The notes below the pieces were generated by a model. It was not told the DNA's origin, ran no database searches, and saw only the letters and a list, made by a program, of their open reading frames with translations. From JACVRW01 sp963751105 (GTDB taxonomy: Bacteria; Actinomycetota; Thermoleophilia; Solirubrobacterales; Thermoleophilaceae): 64,000 bases of DNA. Position numbers and translations under genes: made by a program. Positions 34,825-42,886 of this stretch are shown piece by piece (the stretch's first letter is position 1; each line of letters begins with the position of its first letter). The stretch is from the NCBI GenBank assembly GCA_963751105.1, contig CAVVTG010000002.1, forward strand, positions 868,001 to 932,000. The letters are read 5' to 3'.

Positions 34825-36663
34825 ATGCACGACATCGCCGAGTTCCTCCGCAGCCATCCGCCGTTCGACACGCTCGACGGCGAGACGCTGGCGAGCGTGG
34901 CGGCGAGCGCCGAGATCGAGTTCCACGCCGCCCGCACGCCCGTGCTCGACAGCGCCTGGGCCACCTCCGAGTTCGCCTACGTGATCCGGCGCGGCTCGGT
35001 GGAGCTGCTCATCGGCGGCCGCCTGCTCGACCTGCTCGGCGAGGGGGAGATGTTCGGCTTCGCCTCGATGCTCGAGGAGGGGCCGCTGGGCTTCGTGGCC
35101 CGCGCCGCGGAGGACACGCTGGTCTACCGCTTTCCCGAGCACGCCATCCGGCCCGTGCTCGAGCGGCCGGCGGCGGCCGGCTTCATCGCCCACTCGATGA
35201 ACAAGGGCGTCCGCCTTCTGGCCGGGCAGGACGAGGCGCCGGTGGCTGGGCTGGGCCGCCCGGTGAGGGACCTGGTCCGAGCCGAGCCGCTCGTATGTCT
35301 CCCCGACGTCGGCGTCAGGGATGCGGCCCGCAAGATGGTCGAAGCGCGCGTGACCTGCGTGGTCGTCGACCTGGGGGAGACGCTCGGCATCGTCACCGAC
35401 CGCGACATCCGCGAGCGGGTCGTGGCTGCGGGAGTGGCGCCGGAGACCCCGCTGTCGGCGGTGATGAGCGCGCCGGCCTTCACCGTCCCGGCCGACGCGA
35501 ATGGCGCCGAGGCTCTGCTCGAGATGCTCGATCACGGCATCCGCCACCTGCCGGTGCTCGACGCGGGCCGGCGGCTGGTGGGCGTGCTCGACGACGTGGA
35601 CCTGCTGGCCAGCGAGCACCGCACTCCGTTCCGGCTGCGCGCCCTGGTGGCACGCGCCGCCGACGTGCCCGCGGTGGCCGAGGCCGCCACGGAGCTGCCG
35701 GCGGTGGTCATCGCCCTCCATGAGGCCGCCCTGCCCGCCCTCGCCATCTCGCGCACGATCTCGGGGATCCACGACGCCACCACACGCCGCCTCCTGGCGC
35801 TCGCCCATGAGGAGCTCGGGGCGCCGCCGGTCCCCTACACCTGGCTGGCCATGGGCAGCTTCGGACGCCGCGAGCCCTTCCCGAGCTCAGATGTGGACTG
35901 CGCGGTGGCCTGGCAGGGCCACGACGACGAAGACGAGCCGGCCGGGCCGATCAGGGCCATCTCCGAACGGGTGTTGGTGGGCCTGGGCCTGAGCGGATTC
36001 GCCTCCGACGACAACGGGGCGGTGGCGTCGAACCCTCTGTTCGCGCGCCCGGTGGACGGCTGGGAGCGGGCCGCCCGCAGCTGGGCCGAGGATCCCGACC
36101 GGGACCGCGGCCTGATGCTGCTGTCGGTGGTGGTGGAGAGCGACCCGGTCTGGGGACAGACAACGGTGGCCGACCGGCTGTTCGCCGCCTTCACGCAGTC
36201 GCCAGACCGGCGGCTCATGCTCGCGCGCCTGCTGGCGGCGGCCCTGGCGGCGCGGCCGCCCACCGGCTTTCTGCGCGACTTCGTTCTCCACTCGAGCGGG
36301 GAGCGCAGAGGGCTTCTGGACATCAAGCAGGGTGGCCTCTTGCCGGTGGAGTCGCTGGCCCGCTGGGCCGGCCTCAGGGCCGGCGTGGCGGCGGCCTCCA
36401 CGTCCGCCCGGCTCGACGCCGCGCAGACGGCCGGCACCCTCGGCAGCGACGAGGTGGAGATCCTGCGCGACGCCTTCGAGCTGTTCTGCGAGTTGCGCAT
36501 GGAGCACCAGGTGGAGCAGTTGCGCGCAGGCGAGCCGCCGGACGACCTGATCGAGCCCAAGCGCCTGGCGCCGCTGACCCGCGCGGCTCTCAAGGACGCG
36601 TTCCGGGGGGTGCGGCGCGTCCAGCGCGGCCTCGACGTTGAACGAACGCTGTCGACCTATTGA
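34825..36663 (+). CDS. cNMP-binding/CBS/nucleotidyltransferase signalling protein (DUF294 type)
   Basis: A 612-aa cytoplasmic protein. Residues ~10-115 are a cyclic-nucleotide-binding-like fold (LGEGEMFGFASML); ~145-270 hold two CBS motifs (VTCVVVDLGETLGIVTDRDIRERV and HLPVLDAGRRLVGVL); ~300-420 are a DUF294 nucleotidyltransferase with GSFGRREPFPSSDVDCAV (the GS...DxD active site, as in GlnD); the C-terminus is DUF294_C. Such proteins are found next to solute transporters and a DnaQ-like exonuclease, as here. They are presumed to regulate transport in response to nucleotides, by analogy. Confidence 0.9.
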   Translation: MHDIAEFLRSHPPFDTLDGETLASVAASAEIEFHAARTPVLDSAWATSEFAYVIRRGSVELLIGGRLLDLLGEGEMFGFASMLEEGPLGFVARAAEDTLVYRFPEHAIRPVLERPAAAGFIAHSMNKGVRLLAGQDEAPVAGLGRPVRDLVRAEPLVCLPDVGVRDAARKMVEARVTCVVVDLGETLGIVTDRDIRERVVAAGVAPETPLSAVMSAPAFTVPADANGAEALLEMLDHGIRHLPVLDAGRRLVGVLDDVDLLASEHRTPFRLRALVARAADVPAVAEAATELPAVVIALHEAALPALAISRTISGIHDATTRRLLALAHEELGAPPVPYTWLAMGSFGRREPFPSSDVDCAVAWQGHDDEDEPAGPIRAISERVLVGLGLSGFASDDNGAVASNPLFARPVDGWERAARSWAEDPDRDRGLMLLSVVVESDPVWGQTTVADRLFAAFTQSPDRRLMLARLLAAALAARPPTGFLRDFVLHSSGERRGLLDIKQGGLLPVESLARWAGLRAGVAAASTSARLDAAQTAGTLGSDEVEILRDAFELFCELRMEHQVEQLRAGEPPDDLIEPKRLAPLTRAALKDAFRGVRRVQRGLDVERTLSTY

Positions 36664-37307
36664 GCACGAGCGCCCGCACTCCGTGGCGAAGGGTGCCCTT
36701 CGTGGTGGTCGACGTGGAGACCACCGGGCTCGACCCGAGCACCGACGAGGTCATCTCCTTCGCGGCGGTCCCGGTGGACGGCGGCCGGGTGGTGGCCGGC
36801 CACGCGGTCACCGGCCTCGTGCGGCCGCAAAGGCCGCCGCCGGGGCCGTCGGTCGAGATTCACGGGTTGCGGGCGGCGGACCTCGCGGCCGCTCCGCCGG
36901 CCGCCGAGGCGCTGCTTCCGCTGGTGGCCGCCCTGGGCGGCCGGGTTCCGGTGGTGCACGTGGCCTGGGTCGAGCAGACCTTCCTAGGCCCGAGCCTGCG
37001 CGCGCTGGGCTCGTCCTTCCCGAAGAAGGCCGTCGACACGGCGCTCCTGTGGCGGCTCCTGTGCCTGGCTCGCGGCGACGACGACCCGGGCTGGTGCGCG
37101 CTCGAGACCGTGGCCGCCGGGCTCGGTCTTCCCTCTCATCGTCCGCACGACGCCGAGGGCGACGCCCTCACCACCGCTCAGGCCTTCCTGGCTCTGGCGA
37201 CCCTTCTCGAAGCGCACGGCGGCGCGACGCTGGGGCGGCTCACCCGCGGACGTTCGGAGCTGCGCGCCCGTGCGCTGTGGTATCCGGACGCCCTCAGCCG
37301 CGGCTGA
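36660..37307 (+). CDS. DnaQ-like 3'-5' exonuclease domain protein
   Basis: A 215-aa DEDDh-fold exonuclease. Exo I is VVDVETTGLDPS, the ExoII region is HVAWVEQTFL and ExoIII is HRPHDAEGDALTTAQAF (His and Asp). In ExoII the usual Asp appears to be Glu (WVEQTFL), a possible weakening. The start is TTG overlapping the upstream stop (TTGA). It pairs with the DUF294 protein in many genomes, which suggests action on a nucleotide or RNA signal rather than replication proofreading. It overlaps the convergent GntR gene by 14 nt. Confidence 0.85.
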   Translation: MSTSARTPWRRVPFVVVDVETTGLDPSTDEVISFAAVPVDGGRVVAGHAVTGLVRPQRPPPGPSVEIHGLRAADLAAAPPAAEALLPLVAALGGRVPVVHVAWVEQTFLGPSLRALGSSFPKKAVDTALLWRLLCLARGDDDPGWCALETVAAGLGLPSHRPHDAEGDALTTAQAFLALATLLEAHGGATLGRLTRGRSELRARALWYPDALSRG

Positions 37308-37977
37308 ACGCGGCCATGATCTCGCGCTGGAAGGCGAGCACGTGCTCGCGCATGATGGTGCGGGCGGTGGCGCTGTCGCGCGACAGCAGCGCCTCGAGGA
37401 GGTGGGCCTGGTCGTGCACCGCGTGGCCGAGCCCCGGCACGCGGTCGAGCACCAGGTACCAGATGCGCAGCGAATGGGTGAAGTAGCGCTCGAGCGTGTC
37501 GAGCAGATAGGGGTTGCCGGCCGCCTCCCAGATGAAGTGGTGGATCCGCTCGTCGAAGTGCATCAGCCAGTCCTGGTCGTCGGGACGCCTCAGCTCCCTG
37601 ACCTCCTCGAGGAGCGACTCGGCCAGCCCGACGGCCTCGTCGCTCATGCGCAGCGCGGCGAGCTCGGCGGCGTAGGCCTCGAGCTCGGCGCGGACCTCGG
37701 TGATGTTCACGATGTCGGCCGCCTCGACCTCGGTGACGAAGGTTCCTCGCCGAGGCTGAACGGTCACGAGGTTCTCCAGCGCCAGCCGTTTCACCGCTTC
37801 ACGCAGCGGGGTTCGGCCGATGCCCAGCTCGCTCATCAGCTCGTCCTCGCGAAGCACGGTCCCCGGCGCGATGTGGAGTGTCACGATCCGGTCGCGCAGT
37901 CCGACGTATGCGCGCTCCGCGACGAGCTTCGGAGAGGACGCCGGCGCGCTCGGGATCTCAGTGGGGTCCGCAGCCAT
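37294..37977 (-). CDS. GntR-family transcriptional regulator (FadR/FCD subfamily)
   Basis: A 227-aa regulator. The N-terminal winged helix has LRDRIVTLHIAPGTVLREDEL and the recognition region LGIGRTPLREAVKRLALENLV. The C-terminal FCD domain shows the metal-ligand pattern with Asp (HFDERIHHFIWEAAGN), His (HDQAHLLEALL) and His (MREHVLAFQ). It is divergent from the MetF-like gene with a 48-nt gap that contains TGATATATCA. Ligands of FCD regulators are small organic acids or amines. It is the best candidate to bind the three related palindromes. Confidence 0.92.
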   Translation of the reverse strand: MAADPTEIPSAPASSPKLVAERAYVGLRDRIVTLHIAPGTVLREDELMSELGIGRTPLREAVKRLALENLVTVQPRRGTFVTEVEAADIVNITEVRAELEAYAAELAALRMSDEAVGLAESLLEEVRELRRPDDQDWLMHFDERIHHFIWEAAGNPYLLDTLERYFTHSLRIWYLVLDRVPGLGHAVHDQAHLLEALLSRDSATARTIMREHVLAFQREIMAAFSRG

Positions 37978-38013
37978 CGCAAGCAGGGGTACCTGCGGGC
38001 TCGAATGCTACCT

Positions 38014-38023
38014 TGATATATCA
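38014..38023. promoter_or_regulatory. TGATATATCA palindrome, putative GntR operator (site 3)
   Basis: Perfect palindrome between the divergent GntR and MetF-like genes, ending two bases before the MetF-like ATG. There is no room for a Shine-Dalgarno, so either the message is leaderless with this element as its -10 region, or translation starts downstream. Confidence 0.7.
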
Positions 38024-38025
38024 GC

Positions 38026-38892
38026 ATGCGCGCGGGCGTTGCCAGCGGCTCCCAGCCCGACCGCTCGGTGCTCTTGGCCGATCTGCTGCGCCGAGCGCGC
38101 TTCGAGGTATTGCCGCTCGAGGGGGTCGAGGACGAGGTGCGCGAGCACCTCGGAACGGACGTGAAGGTCACCGTGACCGCCTCGCCCAGCCGCGGCCTCG
38201 AGGCCACCCTCGACCTGAGCGAGCGGCTGATTCGGGCCGGCTACCGCGTGGAGCCGCACCTCTCGGCGCGGCTGGTGACCGACCGAGCGCACCTCGACGC
38301 GATCCTCGACCGCATACGCGCCGCCGGGGTGACCGATCTGTTCGTGCTGGCCGGCGACGCGGCCGAACCCGCCGGCGAGTACCACGGCGCCGCCGACCTG
38401 CTCCGGGCGATGGGCCCTCGACGCGACGAGTTCGAGGCGATCGGAATCACCGGATACCCGGAGAGCCACCACCTGATCTCGGACGAGGAGACGATCCGGG
38501 CGATGTTCGTCAAGGCGGAGATGGCGACCCACATCGTCAGCCAGATCTGCTTCGACGCCGAGGTGATCGTGGACTGGGTCGAGCGAGTGCGCCGCCGCGG
38601 CACGCAGCTCCCCATCTGGATCGGACTGCCCGGACAGGTCGACTACCGGAAGCTCCTGCGGATCTCGATGAAGATCGGCCTGGGGGAATCCACCCGCTTC
38701 ATGCGCCACCACCAGGGCTGGTTGTCGCGCCTGGTGTCGCGCCGCTTCAAGCCCGACAAGCTCGTCGCCGAGCTCGCACCCTTCGTCACCGAACCCGACC
38801 GCAACGTGGCCGGCCTGCACCTCTATACCTTCAACGAGGTGGAGCGGACAGAGCGCTGGCGCCGGGAGGCGCTGGAGCGGCTCGAGGGCTGA
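38026..38892 (+). CDS. Methylenetetrahydrofolate reductase-like protein (MetF family)
   Basis: A 288-aa TIM-barrel protein of the MetF family. It shows VKVTVTASPSRGLEATLDL (catalytic-region strand and folate site), LFVLAGDAAEPAGEY (the typical GD motif), IGITGYPESHH and FDAEVIVDWVERV. It is divergent from the GntR regulator and shares the palindrome with betaine import and aldehyde oxidation genes. Demethylation of betaine, dimethylglycine or sarcosine produces methylene-THF, so this enzyme may handle C1 units from that route; the assignment of the pathway is inference. It may not be the methionine-pathway MetF. Confidence 0.82.
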   Translation: MRAGVASGSQPDRSVLLADLLRRARFEVLPLEGVEDEVREHLGTDVKVTVTASPSRGLEATLDLSERLIRAGYRVEPHLSARLVTDRAHLDAILDRIRAAGVTDLFVLAGDAAEPAGEYHGAADLLRAMGPRRDEFEAIGITGYPESHHLISDEETIRAMFVKAEMATHIVSQICFDAEVIVDWVERVRRRGTQLPIWIGLPGQVDYRKLLRISMKIGLGESTRFMRHHQGWLSRLVSRRFKPDKLVAELAPFVTEPDRNVAGLHLYTFNEVERTERWRREALERLEG

Positions 38893-38919
38893 GCGGGGGC
38901 CCCTCCGATGGGCTTGGCG

Positions 38920-39123
38920 CTAGTGCTTGGCGGGCGGCTCGATGTTGTCCCCTGAGCCTTCGTCCTCGCCCTCGATCTCGTCGCGCTGGGACGTTTCCGG
39001 GTCGCCCGACTTCAGCTTCTCGACGTCGCCTTCGACGTCTTCCTCGCGGCCCTCCCTGTAGGCATGCAGCGACGTATCGGGGAGAGTCTCCTCGTCCGCG
39101 CGCTTCTCGTCATCGCCGAGCAT
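38920..39123 (-). CDS. Small acidic hypothetical protein
   Basis: A 67-aa protein, about one third Asp/Glu, with no hydrophobic segment and likely disordered. A clear GAGGTG lies five bases upstream of its ATG, and codons follow the local pattern, so I consider it real. It is convergent with the MetF-like gene. Function unknown. Confidence 0.6.
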   Translation of the reverse strand: MLGDDEKRADEETLPDTSLHAYREGREEDVEGDVEKLKSGDPETSQRDEIEGEDEGSGDNIEPPAKH

Positions 39124-39204
39124 CGGTCACCTCGTTCTTCGTGTCGCCCGCAACACGGGCGCTTCGCCGGTGAGTACCCCGGCAGGCGGGCCCGAACCAG
39201 ACCG

Positions 39205-40089
39205 TCAGCGATCGTGAGTGCCGCGCACCACGTTGTGCAGCGGCTCCTCACGCGCGAACCGTGCCAGCTGCTCGGCGCCGAAGCGCGCCGCCCGTGCCTC
39301 CGCCGCCGGCGTGTCGCCCGCGTTGTGCGGCGTGATGGCCAGTGCGACGTCCCAGATGGGATGGTCGTCGGGAAGCGGCTCGGGGTCGACCACGTCGAGC
39401 ACCGCTCGCAGACGGCCCGACCGCAACTCGGCCAGCAGCGCGCCCGTGTCGACCACGCGGCCGCGGCCGGCGTTGATCAGAAGGGCGCCATCGCGCATCC
39501 GGGCGAGCAGCGCGGCGTTGACCAGGCCGGCGGTCTCGGAAGTGAGCGGAGTGAGCACGACGACGGCGTCGGCCTGCCCGACGAGCGCGGGCAGCTCGCC
39601 GGTTGCATGGACACCGTCGCGAGCGTGGCGGGCGACGCCGACAACGGTCACGCCGAACGGCTCCAGCAGTCGCTTCACCGCCCGCCCAATGGAGCCGAAG
39701 CCGACGATCAGCACCGTCTCGCCGCGCAGCTCGCGCGGCTTCGTGTCTGACCAGCGGCGCGTGCGGGCGGCGGTGAACTGGCCGTATACGTCGCCCAGCA
39801 ACGCGCCGACCACCCACTCGGCCACGGCGGTGTCGCGCGCTCCGCGCGCGTTGCACAGGATCGCCCAGGCCGGAACGCGGTTCTCGATCCACTCCGTGCC
39901 GGCCGACAGCGTCTGCACCACGCGCAGCCGCTCCAACCGGGGCAACGCGTCGAGGGTCTCCCGGTCCTCCCAGCCGGGCAGGATGAAGGCAGCATCGTCA
40001 CGGCCTTCGGGCAGCTGCAGCAGCTCCACTCCGGCCGGGGCGAGCTCGGCCGCGACGTCGAACGCGCGGGCGGTGACGGCGGCGATCAA
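39205..40089 (-). CDS. D-2-hydroxyacid dehydrogenase (NAD-dependent)
   Basis: A 294-aa oxidoreductase. The NAD-binding motif is VGFGSIGRAVKRLLEPFG, followed by conserved LTPLTSETAGLVNAALL, INAGRGRVVDTGAL (catalytic Arg region), DVVDPEPLPDDHP (catalytic Glu) and ITPHNAGDTP (catalytic His). It reduces 2-keto acids to D-2-hydroxy acids or the reverse. The start is TTG 40089. It follows the secreted lipase gene by 10 bases and may be in the same transcript, with no obvious functional link. Confidence 0.87.
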   Translation of the reverse strand: MIAAVTARAFDVAAELAPAGVELLQLPEGRDDAAFILPGWEDRETLDALPRLERLRVVQTLSAGTEWIENRVPAWAILCNARGARDTAVAEWVVGALLGDVYGQFTAARTRRWSDTKPRELRGETVLIVGFGSIGRAVKRLLEPFGVTVVGVARHARDGVHATGELPALVGQADAVVVLTPLTSETAGLVNAALLARMRDGALLINAGRGRVVDTGALLAELRSGRLRAVLDVVDPEPLPDDHPIWDVALAITPHNAGDTPAAEARAARFGAEQLARFAREEPLHNVVRGTHDR

Positions 40090-40099
40090 GGACGACGTA

Positions 40100-41089
40100 C
40101 TACGGCGCCGGGCGCCTGAACACTCGGCGCACCCTCGGCTCGGCCCCTACTTTGGGGACCTGCGCCTGCTGGCTCTGAATCAGACCACCCGACCCGCCCA
40201 GGAACGCGTTCGTCTGGGCCTCGTCGAGTCCAGCGGCGTACGGGTGATCGCACACGTCGCTCGGCAGGCGGGAGACCCTGGCCGCCCCCTTGATGCCCCT
40301 GCCGCGGTGCTCGATGGCGTCTGCGAACGCCTCGAACGAGACCGAGTCCACCGCGGTGCCGATGTGCGTCGTCCCGCGCCCGGGGCAGACCTTCTGAATC
40401 AGGATGTTGCGGGCGCCCTCGAGCGCGGACGTCGGGCGTCGGCCACCCTGCGGTTGGACCGTCTCGTCGGCCAGCGATCGGACGGTCGTGTAGGAGACGT
40501 GGCCCGGCGTCTCGTCCGGTTGCGCGTTGAGCGCGGTGAGGAGATTCGAGCCGCGTCCCTGCTGCCAGTTCGCCGGTGCGCACGGCGTGACGGCCGAGCA
40601 GCCCCTGACCGTGCTGCCGTGCTGCGTGCCCGCTGCCGCGAGCACGTCGCTGACCTTGCGGCGGAGGTCGGGCCAGTAGGTGAGCGCGAAGCGCGGGAGC
40701 AACCCGCCCTGGCTGATCCCGAAGACGGCGACCTTGCGGCCCGCCAGCCTGAATTCCTTGCGCAGCCCGTAGACGAGGTACTCCACCGAGGTCTGGATGT
40801 CGGCGGTCGTGAAGTCCGGGAAGTTGAGGTAGCAGACCGGATGACCGTACGCCTCGAAGGCGGCCTGGCCGATCAGGTAGCCCTGGTCCCCGGTCGCTCC
40901 GGTGCCGGTCACGAACATGAGCGGAGTCCGGCTCGCGTTCCGAGGATCGATGGGACACTCGAAAGCCGCCTCGAGGTCCGCGCGGGGCACGGTCAACTTC
41001 GGGCCGGCGACAGCTCCGTACGCCGGCGCTGCCGACAGCACGAGCGCGCCAACGATCACCGCCAGCGCGCCGATTGCTCGGTGGGACAT
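40100..41089 (-). CDS. Secreted lipase/alpha-beta hydrolase
   Basis: A 329-aa exported hydrolase. ATG 41089 starts a signal peptide (AVIVGALVLSAAPAYGAVA). PLMFVTGTGATGDQGYLIG forms the oxyanion region and VFGISQGGLLPRFAL the nucleophile elbow (Ser). The arrangement resembles CalB-like/class 2 bacterial lipases, with the catalytic His probably in TTHIGTAVD. Four cysteines in the mature part (FECP, VCYL, GCSAVTPC) suggest disulfides. It is 11 bases downstream of an MFS exporter gene. Confidence 0.83.
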   Translation of the reverse strand: MSHRAIGALAVIVGALVLSAAPAYGAVAGPKLTVPRADLEAAFECPIDPRNASRTPLMFVTGTGATGDQGYLIGQAAFEAYGHPVCYLNFPDFTTADIQTSVEYLVYGLRKEFRLAGRKVAVFGISQGGLLPRFALTYWPDLRRKVSDVLAAAGTQHGSTVRGCSAVTPCAPANWQQGRGSNLLTALNAQPDETPGHVSYTTVRSLADETVQPQGGRRPTSALEGARNILIQKVCPGRGTTHIGTAVDSVSFEAFADAIEHRGRGIKGAARVSRLPSDVCDHPYAAGLDEAQTNAFLGGSGGLIQSQQAQVPKVGAEPRVRRVFRRPAP

Positions 41090-41100
41090 GGCGCCGCAGA

Positions 41101-42732
41101 CTACGCGACGGCGGCTCCCTCCGCGGCAGGGGCCGCACTCTCCGCAAGCGACGTGGTCGGCAGTCTTCGGGTGAGCCAGAGCGACAGGAGTGCTGCGAGC
41201 GCGACCGCGCCGAGCGAGAGCCGCAGCGCGTCCAGTTGCGCGTCGCCGTAGTCGGCGGCGACCGCGCTGGCCTGATCGGGGGTGAGCCCGCCCTCGACAG
41301 CCGCCTGCTCGACGGCCTCGACGGGCACTATGTCGATCCCCTCTTCGGTGTTGGCGACGATCGTCTCCCGGGCGGCCGGCGGGACGTCGGGGTTGCTCAC
41401 GATGCGCTCGCTGAAGCCGGTCGCGAGCGATGCGAGCAACACGGCGCCGATGATCGCCGTGCCGAGCGAGGAACCGAGGTTCTGGGCCGTGCCCTGAAGC
41501 CCACCGGCCTCGCTTGTCTGGGTGGGCGCGACAGAGGACATGATGATGTTCCCGAGCTGCGAGGCGAGCAGCCCGGCGCCCGCCCCGATGAGAGCGAGCG
41601 CGATCTTGAAGCCGGTGTCCTTGAGGGTCACGTCGAGCGTCGCGAGCATCACGACCGCGCCGATGCTCACCGCCACCAGCCCGATCTGGGCGACGGTGCG
41701 CGGCGAGCGACGGGCAGCCATCCGCGGGCCCAGCAGCGCGAACACGAGCATCGCCACCGACAGCGGGAGCAGCCGCTTGCCGGTCTCGAACGCGTCCAGG
41801 CCGACCACGACCTGCAGGTAGACGGGGATGACGAAGAACGTGCCCATCAGAACGAGCTGCTGCCCGACGAGCGTGGAGAGCCCGGCCCGGAGTTGTGAGA
41901 TGCCCAGCAGCGCCGTGTCGAGCAGCCGGTCGCGGCCCAGCCGGAGGCGCCGCTGCTCCCACTCGGTGAACACCCACAGCAACGCGAGACCGCCGAGTAT
42001 CACGAACGGCACCGGCGAGAAGCCCAGCGGCGTGATCTCCGTGCCGTCGATCGTCGGGGGCGTGCGTGGCTGCACGAAGCCCCACACGCTGGCGCGCAGG
42101 ATGGCGAGGACGATCAGGCCGAGGCCGGCCGAGGAGAGCGCTACGCCCACCACGTCCAGCTGCGGACGCCGGTCGGCCGCGGGTGCCCGCGCGAGCTGAC
42201 CGCGCAGGAGCACGATTGCGATCACGACCACGGTCTCCGCGGCGAACACGTAGCGCCAGGTGAACTCCGTCGTCACCCAGCCGCCGATCAGCGGCCCCGC
42301 GGCGACCGCGACGGCGGCGACCCCGCCGAGCAGGGCGTAGGCCAGCGCGCGCTCGCGGCCCTCGTAGCTCGCGGCGGTGAGCGCGGCGATCGCCGGCACC
42401 ACCAGCACGGCCCCGAACCCCTCCACCCCAGACCAGCCGATCAGCAGGACACCGAGGTTGGGACTCAGCGCAGTGGTGAGCGACCCCACGCCGTAGATCG
42501 CCAGCCCGATCGCAAAGGCGCGGTTGGTGCCCATCATGTCGCCGAGCTTCGCCCCGAGCAGCATGAACGCGGCCATCACCAGCGTGTAGAGGGTGATGGC
42601 CGTCTGAACACCCTGGATCGTCGTGTCGAGATCCTCGACGATCTGCGAGATCGCCACGTTCATCACGCTCGAGTCGAGAACCATCACGAACTGGGCCGAG
42701 GCGAGGATCATCATCGGGAGCCACTTGCGCAC
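41101..42732 (-). CDS. MFS transporter, DHA2 (EmrB/QacA) family
   Basis: A 543-aa exporter with 14 predicted helices. Motif D1/A-type sequences are MVLDSSVMNVAISQI and LLGAKLGDMMGTNRAF, and motif C is LLGGVAAVAVAAGPLIGGW with the antiporter Gly/Pro pattern. The start is GTG 42732. Such proteins export drugs or metabolites using the proton gradient. No TetR/MarR regulator is adjacent. Cotranscription with a secreted lipase is a peculiarity of this locus. Confidence 0.9.
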   Translation of the reverse strand: MRKWLPMMILASAQFVMVLDSSVMNVAISQIVEDLDTTIQGVQTAITLYTLVMAAFMLLGAKLGDMMGTNRAFAIGLAIYGVGSLTTALSPNLGVLLIGWSGVEGFGAVLVVPAIAALTAASYEGRERALAYALLGGVAAVAVAAGPLIGGWVTTEFTWRYVFAAETVVVIAIVLLRGQLARAPAADRRPQLDVVGVALSSAGLGLIVLAILRASVWGFVQPRTPPTIDGTEITPLGFSPVPFVILGGLALLWVFTEWEQRRLRLGRDRLLDTALLGISQLRAGLSTLVGQQLVLMGTFFVIPVYLQVVVGLDAFETGKRLLPLSVAMLVFALLGPRMAARRSPRTVAQIGLVAVSIGAVVMLATLDVTLKDTGFKIALALIGAGAGLLASQLGNIIMSSVAPTQTSEAGGLQGTAQNLGSSLGTAIIGAVLLASLATGFSERIVSNPDVPPAARETIVANTEEGIDIVPVEAVEQAAVEGGLTPDQASAVAADYGDAQLDALRLSLGAVALAALLSLWLTRRLPTTSLAESAAPAAEGAAVA

Positions 42733-42886
42733 GATCGGCCGACCCTAGCCGCTCCCGGGGCCAGAGACGCGGGCCTGCCCTGAGTCCCCATCGCCCTCGA
42801 GCCCCGTGCGGCTCGCCTGAGCGCCGCCGCTGACAGATGTGGCGATCCTCACACACGCCTCCATGTACCGCTGAGACCCTCGAACG

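Noticed and set aside
34702..35808. N-terminal extension of the APC permease to an 891-aa protein
   Set aside because: The extension is antisense to the cNMP/CBS gene and upstream of a good Shine-Dalgarno plus GTG at 34701; the true protein has 522 residues.
40100..42856. A 918-codon open frame on the minus strand covering the MFS gene and lipase gene
   Set aside because: Only its last 329 codons are real (the lipase). The rest is Arg/Gly/Ala-rich sequence in a shadow frame of the MFS transporter, typical for high-GC DNA.
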